Assembly (NCBI RefSeq): GCF_029227915.1
Contig: NC_079875.1
Span: 17,043,001 to 17,107,000, forward strand
Origin: Hydractinia symbiolongicarpus
Lineage: Eukaryota; Cnidaria; Hydrozoa; Anthoathecata; Hydractiniidae
Length of the DNA: 64,000 nucleotides
Direction of reading: 5' to 3'
Below are positions 34,011-47,439 of this stretch, one piece after another. The notes beneath the pieces were generated by a model. The model was given only the letters and a program-made list of their open reading frames with translations, did not search any database and had not been told where the DNA came from. The stretch's first letter is position 1. Each line of letters opens with the position of its first letter. The position numbers and the translations under genes are program-made.

Positions 34011-37000
34011 TTGATTTCAAGTTGAAATCAATGGATACGCTCCCCTTTTCTTAAATAAGAGACCACAGAAGTTAAGTAAATCCATTTAAAAAGCGAAATA
34101 TTTGCTTTTTTACAAAAAACACAAAAAGAATATATTATAATGTCAGTGCCGGTTTATGCTCTACGAAATAATTTGTATAGATTTCAGTTGCATCAATTTT
34201 ACCTCATATGGACCAGCTTTTTTATCGACAAGAGCCTGTTCGTAATACACAAAATTTTCCAAAGTTCTGTGCGCACAATGGTATGTTTTCTATTTCTTTC
34301 CCTTATTCTTCTGATTTCACGGTGATTTTTAAAAATTCACACTGACACGTAGATGTGCTCAAACATAACTTTGAAAGCGCCAAAAGGTTGAGCTGTTAGT
34401 GATGAGATAGACGCCTGAGAATCAACCTTTGCCAGGATCATGCAACGATACACGCGAATGTTTCTTGTGGTACTGATTTTGAAACGACAGAAGAGTAAAA
34501 TTTGTGATGAGATCTCGGCATTAAAAATTTCCCAATGGGGGGTATTCATAGAAATTAACCGATTAAGTAAGAACTAAAATTTAATTAAAAGTAATTAATA
34601 TTAAACTACGGGTGTAAGATCATGCCGTGCGTATACACGTTTGTTCTTTATTGGTACCAGAAAATCTGATCTGAAGTTGCATTGCGACGAAAAGGCGAAA
34701 TTACCTGTATCCGCCTGTCTGTCTGCCTATCTGTCAAAAAAAAAATTGACCCAGGAAAATTCGGACCCGGGAAAATTACGACTCCGAGTTTTAAAGCTAA
34801 TGATTTGAGCTCGATTTTGTTATTATAATGTTCCAACTTTTTAACACTATCTGTGCCTGGTGTTCTTATGGAAGTGCTCTTTTAAAACAAAGCGCATATA
34901 TAAAGATAATACTAAGATTCGACGTTAATTTTTTTTATAAGAAAGAATTTTCATTTGTTGATGGCTGTGGCTATGGCAATGCTGGTCAGAAGAAAACCAC
35001 AGTGTAGTTGTTTTGACGGATGTCCTTTCTTAATAAATTTTGTTATAAACAAAAATAAGTGGGTAGGAGACTGAATTTTTTTTTGGAATCCAAAAAAACG
35101 TTCGTTTTGTTTTTTTAGATAAGCCTTTCCTTTACTTTCAGGAAAAATTCCTGCAGGGAAAGTATGGTCTGGAAAAGTAAACAAAGTTTGTAGTACATAA
35201 TCAACAGACTTTTCCAAATATACTTTTGTACACGAATGCTGCGTTGAATAAAATACTGTCAAATGGATTTGTCCAAGCTAGAAGGATAGAAAAAAGTGTT
35301 ATTTTATCTCATTGTTAGGAATTTTTGAAAAAGCAAAGTTACATTTAAAACAATATCTTAATACTTGGCGTAGTAAATATAGGTAATATTCAAAACAGAG
35401 GGAAATTTGGATCTCACCATTGATGATGATTTTCCCATCAAAGCTTTTTGCTGAATCATAAAACTCGTCTCCTTTTGGCTCCTCTCCCCAAAATCTTTTA
35501 GACATGTAACATGTCTATATTAGCCAAAACATGGTTGTTTTCCTACTAAATTTATTGGTATTTTATGTCTTCATCGATGAAATTTTATAATGTAGTCCCA
35601 GAGTTTGGGGTGCAGTTTTACCAATCAGGAGGCTGAGTAGGTCCCAATCATTATGGAGTTTGCTCAGTCACCTAGTACAGAAAAGGTTAGCAAATGTACT
35701 ATATCGCCCTTCCCACTTAAAACATGCCTTATATTTACTAGTTTTGTCCCACAAAATCAGGCTATGCATATCTTGTTGCAGACTTTGCATCACTTGAAAG
35801 GAGAAAAAGAAGAAGTGCTTAGAAAACTATTCTGCAGCAGCCAATACAAAGTTAAAAGGCTATACTAAAAAAGAGTTAAAATATATTACTAACTGTTTAT
35901 TCCATATAAAAAAACTCAGTGACATGATTGTCTGAAAAAAAATTTGCAAGTCGTGCACAGCACCCACATATGCAACATTTATCCAGCTGAAAAAATAAGT
36001 AAATTTCTAATTTTACGTCGCTATGACAACAAAAGGCGTCGTCATGTCGCGACAAGTAAAATGATAGTGTGACGCTTGAGAAGGCAAGCGAAGTATTTGT
36101 TTAACCTGGCAATGTTTATATCTTCTTTGCCAAATTCACTTGATTTTATATAAAGCACGTACGATTTGCGTCTTCGAACAAAAACATGAGCGTCCATCGT
36201 AGATGCTATTTTAGTGTGAAGCATGCTCCACCGTAGGTGATATTGTATTGTGTGTTATTAAGAAATTAAGTAAACGCAAAATTCACTACCAACTCAGTTA
36301 AAATCAAACATAAATGCATGGAGATAAATCTGTGTTTTCCTTAAACGTTCTTCAGCTTGTCACGCGTGTTTAAGATTCTGATAAATAAAAGCAATTTTAA
36401 CCTCATGATAGCTGGAAAAGAGAGCTGTCAACTCGAATTTTTATTTCAAGTCGAAGGTAAACTAAAACAAAATAAAAATTAATTTTGTACGAACAGAAAT
36501 CTTCAAAGAAATGAATAAAGTCGGTATTCATATAATATAATATAAAGGGGTATGAGTTCTAAGATGATTTTAATAAAGGCGGGCTTTGTGCTAATTAAAA
36601 CAATTACCTTCATTCATCTGCTTACACAATTAATTAAGTCTTGTGGAAAAATACTCAGGGTTACTTTTCCTGTTTCAACCGCTAAAAGTCGGATATCAAT
36701 CAGATCAGATTCATCATGGAAACATGATTAAGTGTTCCGGTTAAAAAAAAAATTATCAATTTTTAGCTATTATTATAAAATTTACCTTTCCAATGATTCA
36801 TTTTGTTGAATGCGGTATTGATATGTGATGACAAAAATAATTTTTTGTAATCTGTGAACGTAAACAAATGCTTTGATAACTTTATACATCCATTGTACAC
36901 AGGAAATTGCTTATGGAAATTAAAAATGTGAATATAATTTTTAGAGAGAATCAGTGAAACTCGACCTAAGGGCTGATTTTCTTTTTTTTTAAGCCTGTTT

Positions 37001-37142
37001 CCGTGATTTTTTTGTTATTTTATCAATAATTAATAAAAGACTTTGTTAAAAAACAATTTATTTTCACGAAGCTTTTCGTAATCTAAGTTACATTATCAAG
37101 TTTTCTTATTTTGTTTTAAATAGTAAAAACACAACTTTAAAG

Positions 37143-37206
37143 TCAGCCTTTTTTGCCTTTTTGATATGAGAGATGACGAAAAGGCAAATTACCCTGGGGA
37201 CGAGCG
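37143..37206. mobile_element. Short MITE, related family
   Basis: GCCTTTTTTGCCTTTTTGAT is followed by an inverted ACGAAAAGGCAAATTACC and the family end CCTGGGGACGAGC. The member at 57193-57285 has the same TTTTTGATATGA loop in inverse form. Confidence 0.55.
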
Positions 37207-38319
37207 TGCCTTATTTTGTTCTTATTTATAGATTTTTTTTCCTCAAATTTATCTTTGAATATTTTATATAACAATGGTGTTTTTATGTTGTTGTTGATGA
37301 AAATTTATAATTGTGCTCACGAACAGTCGAGCCAGAGAAAAGAAGCAGCCATAAGAAATAGTTGGCTTGGGAGTCTTTAGAGAGTACTTATTAGAAGGGA
37401 ATTAACTTGCATTGATTGTTCTTTTTTCTATGGCAAAATGTAGAACGTGTCTGTTCTATAGTATGAAAACAATAATTGAACCCTAAAGCTGTTTCTATTT
37501 TTTTTGAAAATTGTAAGTCACCAATTTAGCCAATGACTTTATAAAATAACGTATATTCAGCGACCTTGAAGTTGTGTTATATTTTACATAAATTTATGCT
37601 TTTGCCATAAACATTAAATATCACTATTCAATGAAGTTAAGACTCATTGTAATGCCAGACCGAATTAAACTGATTACAGACATGATAAATTTTGAATAGC
37701 AACTGTCGATAAGTTGGTGAAACATGCTTTCCTGGTCATTTAATATTCTTACATTTTTAAACAGGAAAATCTTTTAGGGTGAACACCTGTTAATTAAGAA
37801 TAAGAAAAAAATTTTCCAATACATAATTAGGCTCTATAGTTTCTCATTGTATAATTGGCCTGCTTGTTTTTTCTCAAAAAATTTCGTAGAGATCGATTCT
37901 TGAACAACTCTTGTATTGTCCTTTCTGATGTTTGGCCCTTCTCCAAAATATTGTTCGTTTAAAAAAGTAGTGTGAAAACGAATCCAACAAAAATAATAAA
38001 GTGGAAGCCATCCATCATTAATGACGTATTTAAATAACTGTTTTAGCTTCAAAATCATTATATAACTGAATATTTTTCAATTTAAAGGCATATTTCTTTA
38101 CTCTATAGTTATATGAGAGTTTTTGAGATGAATTTCAACTTACTTTATAAATACTTGCATTGTTTTCGTCGCTTGACCTTTTCTCATAGTAAACATTAAG
38201 CTTGTTATTATTAAACTCTTTAACCGGCTAAGGGGAAACCCTTTACGTATTATCACTATTGTCTATGAGGTTGTTGTGTTTATTTTGAAAACTGATAAAG
38301 CGTGACGCGATAACATTTG

Positions 38320-38327
38320 TATAAATA
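38320..38327 (+). promoter_or_regulatory. TATA box of the small lysine-rich gene
   Basis: TATAAATA lies about 30 bases before a likely transcription start near 38350. From there a leader exon would run to the donor at 38441 (GAAG|GTATGA), and the acceptor TTTGTAG ends at 38677, 26 bases before the start codon. Confidence 0.45.
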
Positions 38328-38703
38328 CCATGCAAGCGCGTCCATTTTTTTAAACAGAGCTAGCCAGTCGTGGATGCAAATCATTTAAAGATTGATTCAT
38401 CAAGTTGATGACAGCAGTCATTTCGTCACGTCTTTTGAAGGTATGATTAACTACTACCCACATAGAATATTGAATGAAAATGTTCATTGAAACTCATTAG
38501 CCATTTCCGTTCTGTGTTTGAATAATGATGTTTTGACTGTGTTTTGAGATCATTGTTGTTATAAAAATATATTCATTCAACGTGGATTCAGTTGCGGTAG
38601 TTTCAGTGCAGTTGGAAGGTCGTGTTTGTCGCATGTCTTCGCGTTGTGTATTTTCATTCTTCAATTTTTATTTGTAGCTTGTTTGAAGTAAAGATTTAAC
38701 GCC

Positions 38704-38883
38704 ATGGATAAAAAATCGAAAGCTGTGTCCAGTGCTGCTGCCTCTCTGAGAAAAATGGGAGATAGCTTACAAAAAAAACAAGAGGCGAAAAAAAAGAATA
38801 GCAATACATCTAAAAACTCCTCATATGGAAATAAAAGCAAAAACTCGTATGGTACAAAGAAAACGGAAAAGAAAAAATGGTAG
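38704..38883 (+). CDS. Small lysine-rich protein, 59 residues, unrecognised
   Basis: The ATG sits in a strong context (AACGCCATGG). The 59-residue product starts MDKKSKAVSSAAASLRKMGD and continues as a Lys/Ser/Asn-rich tail with two SYGNKSKN/SYGTKKT-like repeats and a final KKKW. There is no signal peptide or membrane segment; the first 30 residues could form an amphipathic helix. A TATA box, a leader exon with a good donor and an acceptor just upstream support a real gene. The leader holds a short spliced upstream ORF that starts at 38408 and ends before the main ATG. The family is unknown to me; a basic, disordered nucleic-acid-binding protein is one guess. Coding by chance remains possible. 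Confidence 0.5.
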   Translation: MDKKSKAVSSAAASLRKMGDSLQKKQEAKKKNSNTSKNSSYGNKSKNSYGTKKTEKKKW

Positions 38884-40183
38884 CTGGTAAACATTGAACA
38901 ACGCTTATGTAATGTTTTTTTCCATACAAAGAACTGTTGTGGATTTCAACGCAGCTATTACAACACGAACATCAACACAATGAGAAATGTACATCGTTAC
39001 ACATGAATGACTTCAGAATCAAAACAAAACAAAATCAAGTCATCGTTTGACATCGCCTGAACTGAAAATTGGCAGCGATATGTCAGAAAAGTGACATTCT
39101 GTAAACAATCTAGTTTTACGCGCACTTAATCTGCCATTATTGTTTTTAGCGGCAAAAAAAAATTGTACATATATTAAATATATTTTCTTTTGATGTTTGT
39201 CAATTTTTCGTGTTCGTTCTTGTCCTATTTTATGTGTGTATATAAAATACAATTTTATTTGTCGTGTATGTATGTGTATGGATTAAATGTGTGTTAAAAT
39301 TTCTAGTTTTATTTATGTTTATTTTTTGTTTGATTTGTAAAATATGTAAATATGTACATAGAAAGGTTTTTCCGCCTTATAATTTTAATTTCGGAGAATT
39401 TTTTTTTTGGAAATTCTTAATTCGGATTAAATTCTTTTATTATGTCGATTAGACAGACTCTGAATGTGAAAGGAAAGAAAACTTAGTAATTATAGCTCCA
39501 CATCCGGTTAGATACCTCCGATGAAACCTTCCAATTAACACAGCACCATTAATGAAAATTATATTTTCTATTTTAAAACTTTTTGTTAAACGAGGCTTCA
39601 CAGGAGGTCACAAATTCAATCCCTGTCATCGTTTTAGGAGAAGCGTGCCAATTCATTGGTTTAAAAAAGGCTATTATGTTTAATTTATATGCTAATCTTA
39701 AATCATCGCAGGCTTTACATAATCACAATGAAATCTTTTATATCTTTTTCCGCAAAAGGGGGTAAAATAGTATTGAGCGATTCTCTTATAAACCTTAATG
39801 TAAAATAGATAAGATCTGTCTTGTTTTGAATAATCTATTGTCTTTATGTATATTTTGCATCAAAACATTTTGTGTCATATAAATTATATTTTTAGTCCAT
39901 ATTTCCGTTTAATTTGAAGAAACAAACAAAAAATTGTCCCTCCTTTCCATTTGAATTTAACTTGAAGTTTAAATCGGAAATTGTATTATTTGGGGAAATT
40001 TAAAGTTCTAATATTTATATATTAGGTATGGAATTATATATTTTTTTTATAATTTATGCAAGTATTGAAAATAATATTTATAAATATGATTTGCAACTTT
40101 TGTGTAGTTGTTTCCGATTTTCCCGGGTAATAGAATCGGATACCCCTTGAGTGTACAGAAGTTCAAACATTTATTCGTGAAAG
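38884..40183. other. AT-rich gene-free stretch
   Basis: Nothing recognisable. The first 350 bases may be the 3' UTR of the small gene upstream. Confidence 0.4.
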
Positions 40184-40747
40184 CATGTATAGAAATTCTA
40201 CACCATTATCTTCAAAAGATCACGTCTCGTTCATTCGAGCTTTTACATCAACAATACATGACAAGATGGATAACTAAGAGAGCCTATGAATATTATCAAA
40301 TGTTTCCCCTTGTGAAACCGACAACAGGAACCGAAAATTTGGTTTAAGACTCAAATAGAGTGAGAGATAGCTAATAGATATCAAGAACAATAGCCAACAA
40401 GCAATTACAATATTTGTTTGGAATGAAAAGACGATTGAGACAGCGTATGATTGGGAAAAGAGAGTTCACTGTGACTCAGAAGTTTTTCTCGCCGTCCCAA
40501 TCGTGTAGTCGCGAAATTCGTATATAGACGACACATTTTTGTAGCGCCTGAAATCCAAACAAAATTCCAATTTCACTTTGTATGGTCTAAACTATTGGGA
40601 TATTTAAAAAAAGGAAAATTTGACCTATCAGAAAATAAGGTCTACACAGAAGACCTAGTCACAAGACTGGGCATATCGGAACACACGCATTTAAATAACC
40701 GAGGGAGATTTATAACCACACAAAGAGGAGACTATGGAAGAATATAA
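40184..40747 (+). pseudogene. Decayed ORF of unrecognised repetitive family
   Basis: Coding-like sequence persists over about 190 codons with several stops and one frameshift. Phrases include KDHVSFIRAFTS, NVSPCETDNRNRKFGLRLK, NNSQQAITIFVWNEKTIETAYD, then in a second frame QFHFVWSKLLGYLKKGKFD, TRLGIS and RGDYGR. Regular third-position change with dense stops is typical of a dead transposon gene or an old processed gene. The reading resembles proteins I have seen in cnidarian genomes, but I cannot name the family, and no flanking repeats were found. Confidence 0.45.
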
Positions 40748-43700
40748 TAGCTTTTACCGACTAATTACCACTTTGACGTTTCTCTTGAGATGTATGGCTT
40801 ACATAAAAAACTATTTATTATTACATAAGCGCGCCTTCCTTTATGTAGAGCAGAAAACATTACGATGTGACAGTTATGTCAACTGTAGGAAAGAAAAATA
40901 ATAGCAGCAAACATTTTCTTGTTAGACTTGTTTAATAAAAATGCCTAAATTTGAGCATTTTTTTTTTTTTTTTGAATGGGATCAAAAAAAAGGGTTTCAA
41001 AATGAGGATTAAACACAAAATACTAAACTAACAGACCTAAACATCCCACCTTTTTAAATTAACAAACGATATTTGCAGGGTACTGCAATCTTGTAGTACA
41101 ATCATTATTCCTGTTGAGCATCATTCCTTTTTATATGTTCCGTAAAAACGTAGCTAGTTTTAGAAAAAAACGTTTTATAGAATACCAATAATGATAGCTA
41201 CATCCGTATGATGCTTGTTTGTGCCTATCTCAATCTAGGTTAAGTTTCAAAAAATACGTTTCTGCCAAAAAACATTTTGGTGTTGTTTTCAGACATTGAT
41301 GATAGAGTATTTTATAATCTTTTCAAGTACACGCAAGCCATTGAGAAACATCGTATGATATGTTTTATCAATCATTCCTGCTTTAACGTGTTGGAACAGT
41401 ATGAAGGGTTTTCAAACCACAAAACATGAGATGTTTAAGTGGGACAATGAACAATAACAAAATTTCTCATCAAATATTGAAACTTCAGGGAGGTCATATA
41501 TCTGTCGGTGAAGTAGTCATTGAGATAAAAACTAAAATCAATGGATATTTTAAGTAGGGCCACTTTTTAGTGCGAACACGTTTTCTTGCTATTGAAATAA
41601 TGTTTAAGACTCGAACGAGAACCAAAACCTAATCAAACAATTGGCCGACATTTTAAGACTTCTAAATATTTTGTAGTTGTTGAAGAAGAAAACTTAGATT
41701 GAGATTTTATTCCACAGATTAACTAGTTAAAGACACCGAGCTACTTGACTTACTAAATGTCGACTGTAATCAAAACCCGAATTAGCAAAACTTAGTATAT
41801 TGCCGAGTACGTTTAAAAACAAGATCCAGTTCTGTATGCTATTAAAATCCAAGATATATTTTTTTCACACAAACTTCAATATACTTTTCTTACTCCTCAG
41901 TACCCTTGATGAGTTCACTAACATAGGAAATCATGCGGAAGGGAGCAACAGGTAGAGGTCGTCCAAACAATTCTTAAACAAACATATGACGTTCTTTCCT
42001 AACGGTATTTACCATGATAATTAGATGAGATTTTTTAAGAACTGTAAGAGGATAAGTAGAAAAGTCAAATAGTGCATTTGATCAATTAAAGTCTTGTCAT
42101 TTTCTTGTATTTCACACGTTTTCCTGTCTGCATTGCAATAATCTGTTATCACGAAACAAAGTCTTGATAAAATATGACAACATGATGTGTTTTAAGATTG
42201 TCAAATAGCGACATTTGATCAATTAACATTTTGACACTTTTTCTGGTATTTCACACGTTTTCCTGTCTGCATTGCAATACTCCTGTTATTATGAAACAAG
42301 TTTCGGTTTTGAATAGAACATGTCAACGTAAAATACTCAAATAAGAAGCGCTATAACTTTCTCTTTTTTTGAAATAATGCCCGAATTAGAGATTAGATAA
42401 GCATTACTACTACTGGAAGGATATTTTCTATCTTAATGCTGTTTCTATATGTAAATCAAGAGGGAAGCTAAAACATGATGGTAGCCAAAAAAAAATTAAG
42501 TAAACAATGAATGCTTGTTTTAAATTGTTAAAGTCTATATATAAATATTAAATTTATTAATTCATTACTGGTCCCAGCTTGGTTCCATTCACACAGAAAG
42601 TGTCGAGAAACAGTCGCACAACCGTTGTACAACGTTCACTGTTACAGACTTAATGGAAACACGTGTTACACAACAAAGCGACACAAGAGATGTTGCACAA
42701 CAAATGTTATAGAGATAAATAAAAATTGTCTCCCCACAACAGTTGCACAACAATTGTGGATTGGTAATCAAACTTTACAGAAATAAATATTGACATCATT
42801 TTCTGTTTATGGATTTCTGTGAATTAAAGACGGATATCTCGATGAAAATATCAATCAAAATAAAATACAGCTGTCAGAAATTTGCAAGATAACGGTAAAG
42901 GTCAGATTGGTCATCAAATTGGTTCCAACCACGTGCTCTTCATTTATCAGAGCATCAATCAAAGAGGTACTAAATAAGCAATTACTACGTCATTAGGTTT
43001 ACTCTATTGTTTTTGAAGTTGCCCTGCTTTAGAGGGAAGGTTAGAGCTGGCTGAAATATACATCAGCCTAAATCAGTAACCTAAATAGATGTTCTATTTC
43101 CCGTCTTCCTACAACTATTTTTATCTCTAGTTTCATCAAGGAAACATCAATATATATAGCTATGTTTTTTAAAGCAATTTAAAAAGTGGTTCAACGGTAT
43201 TGTAATACAGTAGCAGTTTAATTGCGTTTCCCATCTCCACGTGTATTTTGTCTGCTATGGTAAGACAACTACTTTTTTTATTGCAACGTTGTCACAGAAC
43301 GTGCAGCGCAGCTGGAGACGACGGTTAATTAAATGCTCTCTCTGATCATTTAATAATTTTAATAGTAATTTCTATTTTAACAGTATTTATTTGGTTAAAA
43401 TAAAATAAGGTTAAAAATTTGCAAGTAAGTTTGCTCTTTGTGACATTGTTGGTAAGGCGAAACATATTCGGGTCTAAAACGATACCAATAAAAAGAATCG
43501 AAATCCTTTAATTTATATAGAAATAATTTCCAAGCCACAACGGATTAGATTTTTTAATGATCTCAATTTAACTGCGAGGTTCAAAGACTTATTAAGATAT
43601 CTTTTATGGTATACTTTAGATAAAAATTTATTAAAGAAGCGATTTCATCCAAATTTCAGGTGTGGCCATCTTTTGTATATCATTATATTCTATTTTTTAT

Positions 43701-46225
43701 ATATATTATAGATGAATATAATAGTGTTTGCAATGATACACAAGCTAGCATTATGGAGAGAACAACACCATGTCTTATGTTGTCATCACATTCTCATTGG
43801 CAAAAGGAAATGGTTAATTGTTGCATCATTCATTGCTACCTGCACCGCTGTGTGGAAGTTTAATTATTTTTATTAGGACATCTTTAAACAATAAAAGATT
43901 AATTACACGCAAGTCATGACAACACGCCTTGCTGTGACGTACACAAGTTACTGTCCTTTTGTACAATACGTTAATCTAATGACTACACAGCTTCATTTAT
44001 TAAGTCATTCGTTCTCTATTGATTTTTTTTGCATCCCATAGAGGGAATACTACTTTTATACCTAATTAGGATTATAATCTTATGCCTCGCTTATTAATTG
44101 AAACAGACGTAAACGAAAGCCTCCTACTGATGAGTTTTTGCAAAATGTGTTTCCTATCCTAGCTTGACACTTTTGACACTTAATGATTTACTTTTCCATT
44201 TTAAGTGAAGAAAATTTCAAGGAGAAAAAGGGTTTTGCGATTTACGGCCAAATTCGAAAAAGTCTAAGTCGGGAAATTTTCCAAGAACATAGATTCGAGA
44301 AAACTTAAAATGCGAAAGAACAACTTTCTCTGGTCAAGGATGGTGGATTTCAGTTTCAATTTTATGCTTGGATAATAGAAAAATATGTTCTTGAGGTCGC
44401 CAGGAATTTACGGGATTTGCGCATTTTCGGTTTCCGGCGATTAAACTGCAAATTAACGCTCCCGAAAATTTCCGACAGCATCGACTCGTGTTCGCGAAAG
44501 TTTCTACATTTAAAGTAGGTCCATTTCATGCAGTTTTGTTTTCTCAATCTTTTTGAAAATTGTGCTTGCAGTATTGCTGCTGCAGATGCATTCATTACGA
44601 CTTAAATATTTGTTATTGTTGACAAATAATGGCTGAGAGCACACAAGAAGAAAAATCAAGAAAATATATTTTTTTAAGTTTAATTGCTTCTCAATTTTTG
44701 TACATCATAGACGAAGTGTTGTAGGCGCGTCCAGTTTCCTCGACATCTAAAGAGGCATACTTCTCGTTTGAAGCTATGAAGTGTTCTTTAATCTTAATAA
44801 AAGACAGAGCAGCAAGATGGCAGTAATATGTTTATCTTGATAAGTATATCTAGCCCGTTACAGAGACACACCTTCTTGTTATCTTGTCTCGAGTTAAAAA
44901 TAACGAATACTTTAAAAAGGTTAATAATAAAATAAGTTTTAAAAACGCTGCCAATTTTGTTTTTAAGTAATGTTTTTCCTGGATCATGATGAAGATAGGG
45001 AATGTGTAACTTGTTTATAGCCCAAAACCTCAAAAATACACACAAGGAAAATAGATCGAGGAAAGTTCGTTTAACTCGTCATAAAGAGTACCAGAATCTC
45101 GACTAAATTCTCGCACAAAATGTTAAATAGCTGCCTATGAGTGTGCAAGTCGGGAGCCAAGCTTTCAGCCAGCTAACCTCATTTATAAGCTAGCCATATG
45201 TAAATAAACACGACACTTACTGCAAATATTTTTAATTTTAGGATTTTTTGAAATTCTATATTGACGATAGTTAAATTTTAGTTATATTTAGAGTTCAAAT
45301 ATGCGGGGGCGTTCCATATATGCATAAAGCATTTCTCACTGAAATTAAATCAAACATGTCCAAAATAAATAAACAACACATAGCATGGAATGACTAACAC
45401 AACAAAATCTCTCGTGAATAAACAAAACATTTCCTTTTTTTGCGAAGTGTGTTAACAGTATGTGATCTATTTCTGATTATTACGGCTCTTCTAATGCACG
45501 TCTTTCTTATAAAAAACATACTTTTGGGAGCTTGGGATTTCTTCGTCTCTAAAACAGCACTAGCTGAAGGCATTCTAATTTTGAGCGCATTTTCCAGCAT
45601 TCAAAGCCAGTTAAATACTTTTTCCATAATTTATAAAATATGAATATGTATTTTTGGCGCCAAAACGAACGCGTTTATTTATCTGCTAGCTTTTGTATGC
45701 AAAATTAGTTTGTGCAAGCTGTCGATTTTTCAAAGTTCGCAGTTTTTTAGATTTTAAGACCAAACGTTGGGCTTGGGGAGAAAGAAGGTGGACGCAAATG
45801 CATCAAAATTGTTCATTAAAATCGAATGTTTTTAGCAACACGTGTATTTCACGTGATATGTGCTCTTTGAACTACTTTTTCTCTGTATATGACATATTAA
45901 AGCGCCCATATTTAAAAGATTAACTGAAATTGAGAATTAAACAAATAGTTAGCTGTCGTGACATAATAACGGGAATTTGAAACCATGCGTCAGTTTAAAT
46001 CCTGCATACCTTTGGTAAACAACAAATTGTTGAACAATAGCTTAAACCTTTCGTTTTCATTCCACTTGTTACTGTAAAACTTTGGTTTCTCATTGTGGAT
46101 TAAAGTTTATATCGAAAACAAAAATTAACCCACAAAATTACCCAAAGCTAGGTCACATTAAGCCAACTTAACCCGTTACGTACTATAAAGCTCAGTTCTT
46201 ACTATGGGTCAACGGGGTTTACCGT
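40748..46225. other. Gene-free stretch with local duplications
   Basis: No gene was recognised. A two-copy tandem repeat lies at 42064-42330. A patch at 42590-42780 repeats GTTGCACAACAA-like words on both strands. 45785-45830 (GGACGCAAATGCATCAAAA) resembles one end of the MITE at 46226-47040. Confidence 0.45.
42064..42330. repeat. Two-copy tandem duplication, period 136
   Basis: GTCAAATAGTGCATTTGATC at 42064 recurs as GTCAAATAGCGACATTTGATC-like sequence at 42200, and both copies contain TTTCACACGTTTTCCTGTC and CTGCATTGCAATA. Copies differ by substitutions and small indels. Confidence 0.85.
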
Positions 46226-47040
46226 AAGTTAAGACGGGCGCAAATGCGTCAAACTGTTCATCAAACAGCTCATCAAACTGTCTGATGAAAATTTTATCAA
46301 ACTGCGAATGTTTGATGAAATTGAATTTTCTATTTGCGTCAACTCGTCAAAAACGTTTTATCAAAACATTCGAAATGATTGAAGGCCTATTTATTTACAA
46401 AATTTCAAAATGGCAGCTGATATGGCAAAACTTCTGGTATTGAGTGAGCTTATGGATTCCGATGATGAACAGCCACATTGAGGAAAAACACGTATTTTGT
46501 TTCCTTCAACGTTCAATGAATGACCGAATGGGCATATGTTTTTTGTTTTGGAATATCAAAAGCAGTATTCGAATATCGAAAATGTTCGAAAGACGTTTGA
46601 AAGCCACTACTGTTGATGTTTTTTGCACTCATCGCGGTTATTAAAAACTAGTCGTTAGCCCGTGGAAAATCCACGGGTTCGCCCGTTCTTTATATTTACC
46701 TGTCGCAACAAAGTCGATAAAAATGCATCGCATTTGATATTCATGTTTCCGTAACATCATTTTCTAACTTAGCGGGGGGTCCCGTGAAATTCGATTTAAA
46801 TGCGTCAAATAGCCATCAAACAGCATAACGCGGTTTGGTGAACCCATTTTGTTCGATGAAAAGTTTGATGGCGATCAAACTTCGTCAAACTTCATCAAAC
46901 TCCATTTTTTTCTTCTTTTCCAATTTTTCGAAAAAATCGTGTTTGGTGGTTCAACTCAAATGCACCAAAATTTTCATCAAATTCGCTAGTTTGATGGAGT
47001 TTGATGAAAAGTTTGACGCATTTGCGCACACCTTTTGTTT
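46226..47040. mobile_element. MITE-like element with GCGCAAATGCGTCAAAC ends
   Basis: The left end GCGCAAATGCGTCAAACTG and the right end AGTTTGACGCATTTGCGC are inverted repeats, and both ends are followed inward by multiple TCATCAAAC words. The interior has a short coding-like stretch (MAADMAKLLVLSELMDSDDE near 46411, then GKTRILFPSTFNE after a stop) reminiscent of the N-terminus of PIF/Harbinger transposases; this is a weak resemblance. A CGACTAGT-family repeat is inserted at 46653-46793. Confidence 0.6.
46653..46793 (+). repeat. Short dispersed repeat, CGACTAGT family, copy 2
   Basis: It begins ACTAGTCGTTAGCCCGTGG and contains a 7-8 base hairpin (CCGTGGA/TCCACGG). TTTACCTGTCGCAACAAAGT and TAGCGGGGGGTCC are shared with the copy at 54613-54781. 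It is nested in the inverted-repeat element around it. Confidence 0.75.
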
Positions 47041-47439
47041 TCTAAGTCGGCTCAGAAATGAGTCACATTTAATAATTACACTAACTCGCGTGATAGTACT
47101 GACGACGAATTACAGAATATGTTTTTTTTAACACTTTTTATCCTTCGTGAAAGTTGAGTAAATTGGACCACTTTCAAATTCTTATTACGTTTGATTCACA
47201 AAATGATACAAAAACGTTGCCGATGACACCAGAAAACATCATATGATTGCGAAAACACCAAATCCTAGATCATCAAAAAATCTAACTTTTTGTAGCATAA
47301 AAAATTAATCCTTTATTTACCGTATTTCGTGTGTCTTGCTACTGTGGTTACCATTTTGCATGACAGAGAGACATATACAGGTATTATAATATACACTAGA
47401 CGGGAGATCCGGCGTCGAACCACCAGGTTAAGCCACACG

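Larger units (their letters stand above)
32111..38319. other. Gene-free stretch with scattered short repeats
   Basis: No multi-exon gene could be assembled on either strand. Members of the CCTCGTCCCCAGG palindromic family lie at 33905-34010 and 37143-37206. Exon-like stretches at 33366-33440 (+) and 35418-35505 (-) have no partners and were not called. Short genes with tiny exons could be missed. Confidence 0.5.

Noticed and set aside
35418-35505. Possible first exon on the minus strand (MSKRFWGEEPKGDEF...) with a GTGAGA donor
   Set aside because: No downstream exon could be linked and the short protein has no recognised family; kept out for lack of support.
46411-46644. Harbinger transposase gene
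   Set aside because: Only about 35 codons resemble the N-terminus, with a stop between them; too little to call a transposase, so it is mentioned only within the MITE.
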